A stretch of DNA of 64,000 bases from Arbacia lixula (lineage: Eukaryota > Echinodermata > Echinoidea > Arbacioida > Arbaciidae), in NCBI GenBank assembly GCA_963669155.1, contig OZ022585.1, positions 13,409,269-13,473,268 on the forward strand, read 5' to 3'. The position numbers and the translations under genes were made by a program. Shown here in pieces: positions 24,385 to 34,461 of this stretch (within the stretch, counting starts at the first letter, position 1; the number at the start of each line of letters is the position of its first letter). Below the pieces are notes generated by a model. That model made no database searches and was not told the origin of the DNA. It saw only the letters and a list, made by a program, of their open reading frames with translations.

Positions 24385-24828
24385 TTACTCACTAAGTGTT
24401 TCTTGATCATCTTCACAGAGTGATGGAAGGATTGTTTGAGAAGAGTTTTGGTCATCTTGTCTGTTGCAACATTCCTCTTGGCCTTCTTCTAGTTCTTCGT
24501 CGTTAACATCTTCGTAAAGGGCCTGGAAACTGGCTTGTGAAGAGTCTAGGTCATTTTTGGCCTTTGCCAAATTCTCGTTGGCATCATTTAGTTCTTGTTT
24601 GAGACTATGCATTTTTTTGGCCATATCACGATTCTTGGTCATGAGATTCTTATTTTCTTTGATGTGTTGGTCTTCCATTTTATTCAGGAGTAGCTCCACT
24701 TCAGTAATCGCCTTTATCACTTTCTTCATACCGATTTCTGCTGTAAATTGTCTGTATGTTGTTCTTGTACAAATGCCTATGATTTCTTGAAGTGTCTTTT
24801 CAATAATTTGCTTCGTTGTGGTTTCCAT
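24385..24828 (-). CDS. Helitron-associated coiled-coil protein (second ORF)
   Basis: This 147-residue frame begins at an ATG at 24828 and ends 77 nt below the Helitron Rep/helicase stop, on the same strand. An acceptor-like 'TTTTGAACAG' lies just before the ATG, so it could be spliced. The middle (about residues 45-105) has heptad-like Leu/Lys/Asn spacing typical of a coiled coil (LLLNKMEDQHIKENKNLMTK..MHSLKQELNDANENL). The C-terminus is acidic (NDEELEEGQEECC). It has no visible single-stranded DNA-binding (RPA/OB) motif or nuclease motif of the types known as Helitron accessory genes. The function is unknown; position suggests it belongs to the element. Confidence 0.6.
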   Translation of the reverse strand: METTTKQIIEKTLQEIIGICTRTTYRQFTAEIGMKKVIKAITEVELLLNKMEDQHIKENKNLMTKNRDMAKKMHSLKQELNDANENLAKAKNDLDSSQASFQALYEDVNDEELEEGQEECCNRQDDQNSSQTILPSLCEDDQETLSE

Positions 24829-24905
24829 GGTTCTGTTCAAAAGATAAATAGGAAATACATGGCATTGTAAATTAACTGTACAAACTGATATATACCTGAA
24901 GAAAT

Positions 24906-27900
24906 CTATGAAAGAATTTCATGGAACACTACATTATCAGTGTAAACACCATCTTTTTCAGGGAACTGGCCATTTCGTGTTAGTATTCTGATGTTTCTTT
25001 TGTCTCCAACCCGACTCATTGCAACATAGAGTTGGCCATGGGAGAAGAAGTCTTTTGACAGGTACAATCCAACTCTAAATAGAGTCTGTCCTTGCGATTT
25101 GTTTGCTGTCATGGCAAAACATGGCTTGATTGGAAATTGGCGTCTCTGCATTTGGAATGGAAGAGTTGTGTCTGAAGGCGAGATGGGAATTCTAGGAATG
25201 AAAATCTGCTTCCCTGCATGGACACCCATAGCAACAGTTGCTTCAATCACATGGTCATACATGCTGTTGATCAGATATCTTGTTCCATTACAGTGGCCAT
25301 TTGCAGGATCAAGATTTCTCAGAAGCATGATTGGACACCCTTTTTTGAGACAAAGAATGTGTGGTGGCATCCCTGTAGATATTGTATTGAGGAACTCCAG
25401 AGGGTATTGCTGATGATTCTCACAATTCAGGACCTTGTCAGAGCTGATGTACTCTCTGGGTTGACCTGGGAACCTGTCCATCATGATTTTGTTCACATCA
25501 TCTGTAGCCTGGTTTGTTGGGCATAGTATCCCGCGTGAACAAAGCCACTGTGGAGAAGCATAATCTCTGTCAAGCGAGTCAAACACAAAGTCACACAGAT
25601 CATTGAGTTTTCCTCCTTCAATGAGCATGTCAGCATCAAGTCTAATCTTGTGTTCACCAAGTTCTTTTTCCACAGGGATAGTGCCTTCACCAATACACAG
25701 CAGTGTATCAGCATAACTGTCCCCTCCACTTAACTGAACTCTCATGTTGGTTACCAGTTTCTTGACTGTGACATGCTGCCAGAGTGGAGATGTTTTGAGA
25801 CATGCATTAATGATTTCTGGTCGACTGCCCCGACGTACAACAGGAAGAATTTGTCTCCAGTCTCCTGCAAAGATTACTGTGATGCCTCCAAAGGTGTGAT
25901 CATTTTCTCGGATATCTCTGAATGTTCTGTCAACAGCCTCATACACTTTGCGGTTGGCCATAGTCACCTCATCCACAACCAAAAGACTGCAGCGTCGAAG
26001 GAGTTCTGCTGTTGTGTCTCTCTTTGATATGTTACAGAAAGATGTGTCTGTCAGTGTCTCTATTGGTACTTTACACCTTGAGTGCAATGTTCGTCCATTT
26101 GGCAAAAGTGTAGCTGCAATTCCACTTGTAGCTGTTGCTAGTGCTATTTTCTTCATAGTGCGGACCTTTGCAAGAATAGTTGTTAGGACAAAGGTTTTTC
26201 CTGTACCTCCTGGTGCATCAAGGGCAATGAGGAGGCCTGTACCATTGTTGACCGAGTCAATAGCCAGGTTGTAGACTTCTGTTTGTTCTTTGTTCATGAG
26301 TAGAACATTCTCATGAACAACTTGTTCCAACTCTTGGGTATTGTAGTTTGTTTCCTCACGAAGTTCTCTTGGTGCCATGCGTGTGACGAAACTTGGATCT
26401 GGTTTGGGTATATTGATGTCTTCCATGTTGTAACCATTTCTCTCAACATGCTGCTGTATTTCAAACAGGACTTGGTTGATGATTTCATCTGTGGGTTGCT
26501 GGACGTCATACTCATGCAGCAGGTCTTCAGACAGAATTTGTAGGTGACGGTTCCAAAAGTCCATAGGTTGTGATGGCTGAGTCCATATGAGTATTGTGGC
26601 AAAGAGTTCCCTGAGCTGAGGTCCAAACTTCACCAGTGCTGCTTCTTCCATTATTTTGTCTTTTTCTGTGTCATCATCTAGCAGGCCAAGTTTCAGGCAG
26701 GCAGCAGCAAATGTTTGTTCTTCCTGACCATTGACTGTGCGTAAGTCAGCATAGCATGTAGCACCTGGTTTATGGTAAAGTAGCATTCGCATGTAGTAGA
26801 GCTCTGACTGTCTAGGAGTGAAGCTGATTACAGGAATTCTCCCAATCATGTCGGACGATCCACTGTCATTGTCGTGCTCTTGCTGGATTTTCTTGACCTT
26901 TCTTGATCGTTTCACCCATTTGGTGCCTTTCCAGATGTATTGGCGACAGATGTCTGGATACAGAATGGCTTGAGCTTGTGGATTTGTAGCATTTAGTTGG
27001 AAATAAGCTGTCAGTTTGGTGTTTGGGGGTGGTTTACTGGCCACTTCCTGTGCCCGGTGTGGCTGAAAGAGAACAGTTTGTTCATCTTCAAGGTGAAGGG
27101 GAAGTTTTGTTACTGGAGGGTATTTGTTCAAAATATTGAACTCGTACAGGCGCCAGTAGGCTTCTGACGCACCAACATATCTGGCTGTTACATATCTCTC
27201 TATTTCATTGTTTGTGATGTCCTTTTCCTGTCCATTTGCTAGCTTTACCATGACTTGGTCTGAACCTTTGCAAGTGTACTTGTACAGATATTTGACACAG
27301 CTGACACTGATGACAACTTCAACATTGATGTGTGCATTATACTTTAGACTTAGGAATGGGTTGTATGGCACTATCCAGCGGTTGTCTACTGTAAAGTTTT
27401 TTCCTGTGACCTTTAATCCATGTGTCTGGCCACCATGTTCTTGTGGTCTTCTTCTGTAGTGTGGGTACGTGCCATCAGCAAGAACAGTTTCTTTTCTGTA
27501 CTCTTTGGGGAAGTTTTTTTGGCAGACCTTACCTCGATCTGTAATATTCATGCAAGGGCTGTTTGGATTTACTTGGCCACATGGGCCATGGATCATGTTC
27601 TTTGTGACTATATTGTAAAGTCTGGGATTTGATACTGGGTCTGGTATTTCTGCAGAGACTATCTTGTTGATATCTGATGGAGTTCTTGGTTTGTCAGCAT
27701 CATACATGATCAGCAAGATGTGGCAGTGAGGAAGGCCCCTTTTCTGATCTTCTTTCATTGCTGTGTAGGCTCTCACCTTTCCAAGAACATCGTTCTTTAC
27801 CAAGTCACAGAGTAGAGATTGGAGCTTGATGTTGAACACCCTGACACATATGTCTGGCCGATCACTTGGTTGCTCATTATCAAAGAGAGACCCCTTGATT

Positions 27901-29600
27901 TCAGGCCAACGTGGGTTGCAAGTAAAAGTGATGAAGAAATCAGGCTTTCCAAACTTCCTTACTATAGCCATTGCATCCTGAAATGCTTCTGCATACCATC
28001 GTGGGCTCCCATAGAATGTGGGTGGGAGGATGATTTTCATTCCAGCTCTCATTTCATCGTTGTCATTGACAGCATCCAATAATCCTTTGTATTTATCGGC
28101 TCTGATAGTACTCTGATTGTTTCGAACCCATCTCAGTCGCTCAGATTCAGCTTTAGTGAAGGCATCTGTAGTGTATTGTTGTGTCAGTCTCCTAGATTTC
28201 ATGAGGTGGTTGTCCGAGTTGGAACGTATTTGCAGTTTGTATTTGTAAAATTGTGTTGGGGAAATGTGCTTTGGGCCAAAGGCATGTGGAATCTTAATTC
28301 TATATCCATCTGTTCCATGTGGGAACAACAATATGTAGTGCAGTGGGTCATAGCTACGGTGTGTTGCATTAATTCTTTGTATTTGACCCTGTCTTGTTTG
28401 TAGAATGACATCCTTGTCATATGCCTGTTCACCTGGCATGATAACTGCCACCTCGCAGCCTGTAGGTAAATTGTAGCGCCGTGAATGTTCACTGGTTGGT
28501 TTCTTTTCAGCACTCAACACCAGCTTTGCCTCAGGATGGTTATCTGCAAACTCAATCGCTGACTTGAAAGAATGGACATAGGGATTGACCCTGTGCAGGC
28601 AGTTCTGGAGAGAAGTGAGTACATGAGGATCTAAATGTGAATTGTGATTCAGTCTGTTTTGTAGCTCATGCTGTGTATCATGAAAATAGATTTGGGCAAA
28701 TTTGGGGTGATCCCCATCTGTTGGCAATAGTGAACCTATTCTGTGGTAGATTTTCCCCTGGATTTTGAAGGTGGGACTGAATCCAGGCATGCTTTGTTCA
28801 GTACACCCGAGAGAAGCTAAAGCTAGGGCGTTGTTGTATGATCGCAGTTTGTCAAGGACTGTTGATCCATCTGCGCTATATATCTGTTGTATTTCTAGCG
28901 GAGCTGGGGGTTCAAAGGGCAATACAATCTTACCCCTTTCACAACAAAATCCCAGTCTCTCTTCTTTCCACCGGTAGGCATTGCAAAATTCACATTCATT
29001 TCTAGCATTATACAAACATGGTAGTTCATGGTGACATTGGCTAATGGAAAATTCATCCTCAATGAAATGCTCAGTGTCTTTTATAACACCTAATTTTTTG
29101 TTCGAACGTATTGCTTTCAGTGTCTTTTTTGTCCTGTCTCTTTCACGTTGGGCTTCAAGTTGAAGTTCTCTTTTCTCTGCTGTCTCCGTAATTCTTGCCT
29201 GATGTTGTCTTTCTCTATTTTGTACCCGACGTTGTTGTCTATGCTCTGCTGTCTCTGTGCATCTTGCTTCACGTTTTCTTTCTCTATCTTGTATATGTCG
29301 TTGTAGTCTCTGTTCTGATGTCTCTGTACATGTCGTCTGTTGCTTTCTGTCTCTATCTCTTGCCTTTTGGAGTTCCTGTTTCTCAGCTTTTGCTTGATTT
29401 CTTGCGTGTTGCCTTCTCTCTCTTTCTCTTGCCTGACGGAGTTCCTTTTGTTGTGCTGTTTCTTTGGCCAATACATTACGCTGCCGTGCTCGCTGATCAG
29501 ATAGCCTGGATGTCCGAACTTCAGGAGGCTCAGTACGCCTGGCTATCTTCCGCCTCTGGACTCTAGGGCTGCATCTCGAAAGGCTTCTCTTGCGACCCAT
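24906..29600 (-). CDS. Helitron Rep/helicase protein, intact, 1564 residues
   Basis: This single uninterrupted frame starts at ATG 29600. Residues about 1-165 are Arg/Gln/Glu-rich with about 20-residue repeats (TETAEHRQQRRVQNRERQ type). The Rep (Helitron-like N) region follows: FITFTCNPRWPEI near residue 560; the HUH-type box GLPHCHILL near 625; and a tyrosine-rich VKYLYKYTCKG near 770, which supplies the two catalytic tyrosines. The C-terminal third is a Pif1-type superfamily 1B helicase: Walker A APGGTGKTFVL near 1127, Walker B LLVVDEVT, then FAGDWRQILPVV, and the final MTANKSQGQT..GQLYVAMSR motifs near 1500-1530. The protein nicks and unwinds DNA for rolling-circle transposition. All catalytic motifs are present, so the copy may be functional. 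No apurinic-like endonuclease domain (Helentron type) is fused. Confidence 0.96.
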   Translation of the reverse strand: MGRKRSLSRCSPRVQRRKIARRTEPPEVRTSRLSDQRARQRNVLAKETAQQKELRQARERERRQHARNQAKAEKQELQKARDRDRKQQTTCTETSEQRLQRHIQDRERKREARCTETAEHRQQRRVQNRERQHQARITETAEKRELQLEAQRERDRTKKTLKAIRSNKKLGVIKDTEHFIEDEFSISQCHHELPCLYNARNECEFCNAYRWKEERLGFCCERGKIVLPFEPPAPLEIQQIYSADGSTVLDKLRSYNNALALASLGCTEQSMPGFSPTFKIQGKIYHRIGSLLPTDGDHPKFAQIYFHDTQHELQNRLNHNSHLDPHVLTSLQNCLHRVNPYVHSFKSAIEFADNHPEAKLVLSAEKKPTSEHSRRYNLPTGCEVAVIMPGEQAYDKDVILQTRQGQIQRINATHRSYDPLHYILLFPHGTDGYRIKIPHAFGPKHISPTQFYKYKLQIRSNSDNHLMKSRRLTQQYTTDAFTKAESERLRWVRNNQSTIRADKYKGLLDAVNDNDEMRAGMKIILPPTFYGSPRWYAEAFQDAMAIVRKFGKPDFFITFTCNPRWPEIKGSLFDNEQPSDRPDICVRVFNIKLQSLLCDLVKNDVLGKVRAYTAMKEDQKRGLPHCHILLIMYDADKPRTPSDINKIVSAEIPDPVSNPRLYNIVTKNMIHGPCGQVNPNSPCMNITDRGKVCQKNFPKEYRKETVLADGTYPHYRRRPQEHGGQTHGLKVTGKNFTVDNRWIVPYNPFLSLKYNAHINVEVVISVSCVKYLYKYTCKGSDQVMVKLANGQEKDITNNEIERYVTARYVGASEAYWRLYEFNILNKYPPVTKLPLHLEDEQTVLFQPHRAQEVASKPPPNTKLTAYFQLNATNPQAQAILYPDICRQYIWKGTKWVKRSRKVKKIQQEHDNDSGSSDMIGRIPVISFTPRQSELYYMRMLLYHKPGATCYADLRTVNGQEEQTFAAACLKLGLLDDDTEKDKIMEEAALVKFGPQLRELFATILIWTQPSQPMDFWNRHLQILSEDLLHEYDVQQPTDEIINQVLFEIQQHVERNGYNMEDINIPKPDPSFVTRMAPRELREETNYNTQELEQVVHENVLLMNKEQTEVYNLAIDSVNNGTGLLIALDAPGGTGKTFVLTTILAKVRTMKKIALATATSGIAATLLPNGRTLHSRCKVPIETLTDTSFCNISKRDTTAELLRRCSLLVVDEVTMANRKVYEAVDRTFRDIRENDHTFGGITVIFAGDWRQILPVVRRGSRPEIINACLKTSPLWQHVTVKKLVTNMRVQLSGGDSYADTLLCIGEGTIPVEKELGEHKIRLDADMLIEGGKLNDLCDFVFDSLDRDYASPQWLCSRGILCPTNQATDDVNKIMMDRFPGQPREYISSDKVLNCENHQQYPLEFLNTISTGMPPHILCLKKGCPIMLLRNLDPANGHCNGTRYLINSMYDHVIEATVAMGVHAGKQIFIPRIPISPSDTTLPFQMQRRQFPIKPCFAMTANKSQGQTLFRVGLYLSKDFFSHGQLYVAMSRVGDKRNIRILTRNGQFPEKDGVYTDNVVFHEILS

Positions 29601-29822
29601 TATACGTAGGAAGCCAAGTCAATACCCATTGAGTGAAAAAATGTGTTCGTCATAAATGGAGAACTTAGAGAATTCATAATTTTTCAAGTACGGTAAGTTT
29701 AGGAAGTTCAGGAAGTTTTAAGGATAATCAAAGAAATTCAAGCAAGACATAAAGAAGAATATATTTACAACTTGTATCAAGCATATAACACATGTTATAT
29801 ATCCATGAGAGTGTACACAGCA

Positions 29823-32330
29823 GTGGCCCAGCTTGGCCTTGGAGGGATGAGTTGCAGGTAGCCGAATCTGTTAAAATATAGGATTAAATATAAAGGATGT
29901 GTTAATGAAACTGGGCAGAAACATTAGATCTAGACCCCTCCCCCCCCCCCCCCCCCCCTCAGCAAAACCAGTCAAAACTTGCTTTCAAAAAGCCAAGTCA
30001 GAATAGGGTAAACCCATTTGTGACAATTGCCCACATTTTGTGCTTTGAGTCAATATCTTACGATTCGGAGCCTTAAAAAATATACCAGATGCATCAGCAG
30101 AAGGAGCTAAAAAATCTGCACACAATATGTTCATTTGTGTAATGTTACGTGTGGTATTTGGCATTAGGAATTAAAAGGAAATTAAGCATTGAAATCCTTG
30201 AATTGGCAATGTATGTTCATTGTCTGTAAAATCGCTTTACCAATGGTTGTTTATTATGATCATACTCTATTTGTATTTTGTTAACCAGACGTAAATAAAT
30301 AAATAAATAACTACATATTGTTTTACATATGAATTGGCAAACATTATACTTTTAAATATTCTTAATCTATTTGTAAATTAATTTTAGAGACATTAATTTT
30401 GTTGACCAGTGTTCCGAATTTGCAGAAGAAAATCTGATCAAATTTGCCCTTAAATAAAAGGGTTAATAGCAAATCTATTAAGAAATTTTTAATTTTGGGG
30501 TTTTGGAACTTAGCACTGAGTTGATTATCAGACTCAACCAAACAACTTCATAACATGTTGGAATTTAGATTTACTGCGGCATCAATCATTCAATATAAAT
30601 ATTATGTCTTACGTCAAAATACTAACCATGCACTGAACTGTGTGCAACAGAGCACTGGCACAGTTTGGCCTTGGAGCTTTGAGTGGCAGGTAGCTGAATC
30701 TGTTAAAATACAGGATTAAATATAAAGGATGTTTTAATGAAACTGGGCAGAAACATTAGATCTAGACCCTTACCCCCCAGCATATAGGCGCCGGAAGTGG
30801 GGGGGGGGGGCTGGGCAGTCGCCCCCCAAAACAAAAAAGTGGGGGGGCAAAACATATTTTCGCCCCCCCCAAAAAAAAAAAAAAAAAAAAAAAAAAAGTA
30901 GTAGTAATAGTATCATTGTTATTATTATCAAAAGTAGTAGTTGTAGTAGTGTATATATATAAAGTGTTCAAACTCTTACTTTACCTCACAGGTTTTTATG
31001 TTTAATAGAAAGAATTGTATTTTGTTAATCACACAGAAATAAAGTTTTACATATGAATTGGCAAACATAATGTTTACATATAGTTAATTTATTTGTAAAT
31101 GAATTTTAGAGACATTAATTTTATTGAATGTGTGTACCAAAAAAAGAAAAAAATGCCAGTGTTGCCAATTTGCAGAAGAAAATCTGATCAAATTTGCCTT
31201 TAAATAAAAGGGTTAATAGCAAATCTATTTAAGACAATTTTAATTTTGGGATTTGGAACTTAGCACTGAGTTGATTATCTGACTCAACCAAACAACTTCA
31301 TCATATGTTGGAATTTAGATTTACTGCATCATCAATCATTCAATATAAATATTACATTTTACGTCAAAATACTAACCATGCACTGAACTGTGTACAACAG
31401 AGCACTGGCACAGTTTGATTTTGGAGCGTTGAGTAGCAGGTAGCCCAATCTGTTAAAATATAGGATTAAATACAAAGGATGTGTTAATGAAACTGGGCAG
31501 AAACATTAGATCTAGACCCTCACCCCCCAGCAAACCCCAGTCAACACTTGTTTTCAAAAAGCCAAGTCAGAATAGGGTTAACCTCTTTGTGACAACTGCC
31601 CACATTTTGTGCTTTGACTCAATAACTTACGATTCAGAGCCTTAAAAAATATATATTAGATGCATCAGCAGAAGGAGCTAAAATATCTGCACACAATAAG
31701 CTCATTTGTGTAGTGTTACCACTTGGCATTTAGCATCAGGAATTAAAAGAAGGAAATTAAGCACTGAAATCATTAAATTGGCAACACATGTCTGTAAAAT
31801 CATTTTACCAATGCTTGTTTATTATGATCATACTACATTAGTATTTTGTTAATCACACAGAAATAAAGTTTAACATATGAATTGGCGAACATAATACTAA
31901 ATATAGTTCATTTATATTTGTAAATGAATTTTAGAGACATTAATTTTGTTGAATGTGTGTAGCAAAGAAAGAAAATGCCAGTGTTACCAATGTTCCGAAG
32001 AAAATCTGATCAAATTTGCCCTTCAATAAAAGGGTTAATAGCAAATCTATGTAAGAAAATTTGAATTTTGGGGTTTTGGAACTTAGCACTGAGTTGATTG
32101 TCTGACTCAACCAAACAACTTCATCATATGTTGGATTTTAGATTTACTGCGGCATCAATCATTCAAAATAAATTTTACGTTTTACGTCAAAATACTAACC
32201 ACTGAACTGTGTGCAAGGGAGCACTGGCACAGCTGCGCCTTGGAGCGATGTGTTCCGGGTAGCCGAATCTGTTAAAATATAGGATTAAATATAGAACGAT
32301 GTGTTAATGAAACTGGGCAGGTAGGTCATT
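29823..32330. repeat. Tandem array of about 750-830-bp units
   Basis: The marker GCACTGGCACAG or its variant, followed by TTGGAGC and AATCTGTTAAAATA, recurs near 29823, 30651, 31399 and 32218. A second marker (AGGGTTAATAGCAAATCTAT) recurs near 30460, 31203 and 32031. The spacing differences reflect homopolymer insertions. The array is noncoding. It starts about 220 bp upstream of the Helitron ATG and could be part of the Helitron's 5' region or an unrelated satellite. Confidence 0.85.
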
Positions 32331-32370
32331 GGATTGACCTAATTATCAAGAAAAGGTAACCTTCTCAAAG

Positions 32371-32539
32371 ATTCATCATGAAGGTTTTATCTCCCGATTT
32401 CACTGATGTTGACATAGATTCTAGGCCTACAAATAATATTCTCACTTCATTCTCACCTGATCGGCAAGCAGGTGACAGTGAAGTGAGAATATTGTTTGTA
32501 TGTCAAAGAAATCGAGAGATAAAACCTTTGTGATGAAGT
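32371..32539. mobile_element. Hairpin MITE-like element
   Basis: TTCATCATGAAGGTTTTATC and the following 70 bp pair with the inverted copy ending TGATGAA at 32537. Both arms contain AATATTCTCACTTCA or its complement around a short CAGGTGA centre. No coding capacity. Confidence 0.65.
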
Positions 32540-32675
32540 TTTGCAACATGTACCGTCGCAAGAAATACACATCGCTTGTGAGTTGTGTTACGCGTTTGCG
32601 ATTACTGCTGCTGCATAGAGTACAAGTGCAAGTGACGCGTGTAGCGGTATCCTCAGGGCGCAGCGGGGCCTAGTA

Positions 32676-32852
32676 GGTAAGCACTATATAGGTACCAATC
32701 CTGCAGATGCAAGCTGAAACCCTAATCCTAACCATAACCCTAACCCTAACCCTAATCCTAACCCTAATCCTAATCCTCATCCTAATCCTATGAATATTTA
32801 AGAATATTTATGAGCTTGCGTCTGCAGGATTGGTACCTATTTAGTGCTTACC
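32676..32852. mobile_element. Small TIR element with a telomere-like CCCTAA core and 9-bp TSD
   Basis: The left arm starts GGTAAGCACTATATAGGTAC and the right arm ends with its near-complement (GGTACCTATTTAGTGCTTACC). Each arm is about 40 bp. GGCCTAGTA stands immediately outside both ends (32667-32675 and 32853-32861), an exact 9-bp target duplication. The 95-bp centre is mostly CCCTAA/CCTAATC repeats. A 9-bp duplication is in the range of Mutator-like elements, but the family was not identified. It has no coding capacity, so it must depend on a transposase elsewhere. Confidence 0.85.
32720..32790. repeat. Interstitial telomere-like (CCCTAA)n tract
   Basis: Perfect and variant CCCTAA units (CCTAATC, CCATAAC). 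They lie inside a small inverted-repeat element and not at a chromosome end. A weaker GGGTTA-type tract occurs at 61012-61050. Confidence 0.85.
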
Positions 32853-32947
32853 GGCCTAGTATTGGATATAACCACACGCGTGTGGCCACATGTATGTGGC
32901 TGTATATACACTGCCTATAACATAAAAACTTTCTTACCACGTATGAC

Positions 32948-33900
32948 CCTTACAAAAATGTCCTGTGGTACTTTCTGTGGTACTACATAATACCACAGAA
33001 AATACCACAGGATGAAAAGTTACCACACACATTTCTGTGGTACTACGGATGGGTAGCCTGTGGTACTCCTGTGGTACGGAAAATACCACAGAAAATACCA
33101 CAGGATGAAAAGTTACCACACACATTTCTGTGGTACTACGGATGGGTAGCCTGTGGTACTCCTGTGGTACGGAAAATACCACAGAAAATACCACAGGATG
33201 AAAAGTTACCACACACATTTCTGTGGTACTACGGATGGGTAGCCTGTGGTACTCCTGTGGTACGAAAATACCACAGAAAATACCACAGAGAAACATTATA
33301 CCACACAATAGTGCTGTGTTTTTTAATACGGTACAGTGTATTACCACAGGGGTGAAAAGGCCTACACATATCTATGTGGTAATGCACAGGTGTCGTCTGT
33401 GGTACTCATGTGGTACGGAAAATACCACAGGATACCACAGAGAAACATTATACCACCACAATACCACACAACAGAGCTGTGGTTTTTAATACGGTAAAGT
33501 GTAATACCACATAAAATACCACAGGGATGAATATGCCTATACACAAATGTATGTGGTAATGCACAGGTGTCGCCTGTGGAACTCATGTGATACAAAAAAT
33601 ACCACAGGAAATACCACACAGAAACATTATATCACAGCAATTACAAAGCAGTGCTGTGGTTTTTACACGGTACAGTGTATACCAAAGAAATTAGAACAGC
33701 TAGTAATGAAAATTAATTCCTACACAATTGTATACCGAGATGTCGCCTGTACGTGTGGAAAATACCACAGGAAATGCAGAGGCTCGCCTGTGGTATCCAT
33801 GTGGTACGTACAGAAAATACCATTAAATACCACAGAGAAAAATTATACCACAGCAATTATACCATGCAGCAGTGCTGTGTTGTTGTTTTTTTTATATATA
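32948..33900. repeat. TACCACAGG array, left arm
   Basis: Three near-identical 93-bp units (marker GATGAAAAGTTACCACACAC at 33011, 33104 and 33197) are followed by about four diverged copies of a unit of about 190 bp with AGAAACATTATACCAC. Each unit contains TACCACAG in both orientations, so the DNA can form many small hairpins. The 93-bp period keeps frames open on both strands without genes. Confidence 0.88.
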
Positions 33901-33959
33901 TGCCCTATTGTGTCTTCTAGGCCTTCTGCTAAAACACATAGTTCTTGAAACTTGCGTAA

Positions 33960-34150
33960 TGTTGTACAATCATCTTTAAATAAAAGAAAAACAAATATGA
34001 TAAATTCCTTAAATCTGAATAAAAGTCTACTGAGCTAATAAAAGAAAAACAAATATGATAAATTCCTTTAGTCTGAATAAAAGACTACTGAGCTAATAAA
34101 AGAAAAAAAAAATGAAAAATTCCTTTAGTCTGAATAAAAGACTACTGAGC
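33960..34150. repeat. About 58-61-bp tandem repeat, three copies
   Basis: AATAAAAGAAAAACAAATAT, then TTCCTTTAGTCTGAATAAAA and a GACTACTGAGCT box, recur three times. It is noncoding. Confidence 0.8.
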
Positions 34151-34295
34151 TAACTGGCTGGAGAGCACTGATCTCCCCACTAGTGTAGAGATCAGTGCTG
34201 GAGAGCAATGCAGCACACACAGCATGTACACTACGTACAGCTATATGCGCGCCCACACAGTCTGCACCGGCCATAGAGTTATATAACTCTATGGC
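34145..34295. repeat. Two short perfect hairpins
   Basis: One pairs CACTGATCTC with GAGATCAGTG (about 34166-34200). The other is the palindrome CCATAGAGTTATATAACTCT completed by ATGG near 34270, flanked by GCACCGG on both sides. Confidence 0.65.
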
Positions 34296-34436
34296 ACCGG
34301 CCCACTAGCTAGTCACATGCTTCATCAGCATGTATCATTAGAGCGGGAAACCGGAAAATACGGTTGGCTTTGTTCGCTAGCTCGGCAAACAAACTTATGC
34401 TTGGGATTCAAGACAGACCTTTTTGCTTTGGACATC

Positions 34437-34461
34437 ATGTCATACATCAAATCAATCCAAG
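34437..34461 (+). other. Possible short first exon (ATG followed by a GTAAG donor)
   Basis: An ATG opens an eight-codon frame (MSYIKSIQ) ending in CCAAG|GTAAGACC. It follows GC-richer DNA (34270-34430). A further splice-bounded segment lies at about 36879-36990 (CTCTTCAG acceptor; GGCAG|GTTTGTT donor) and an acceptor at 37586. No long frame joins them, so this could be a noncoding transcript or chance. Confidence 0.2.

Larger units (their letters stand above)
24385..29600 (-). mobile_element. Autonomous-type Helitron (coding part; ends not located)
   Basis: Defined by the intact Rep/helicase gene and the adjacent second frame. Helitrons have no terminal inverted repeats or target duplication; they start with TC, end with CTRR and insert between A and T. 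I could not fix these ends by eye, so the true element is longer than given. Tandem arrays flank it on both sides (21.6-23.1 kb and 29.8-32.3 kb) and may lie inside or outside it. Confidence 0.85.

Noticed and set aside
24838-24840. Upstream TTG as start of the Helitron second frame
   Set aside because: Eukaryotic translation normally starts at ATG; the first ATG is at 24828.
32720-32790. True telomere end
   Set aside because: The CCCTAA tract is only about 70 bp, degenerate and enclosed in a small transposon with flanking duplication.
32934-33948. Frames over the left TACCACAGG array
   Set aside because: The 93-bp period keeps frames open; no conserved protein features.
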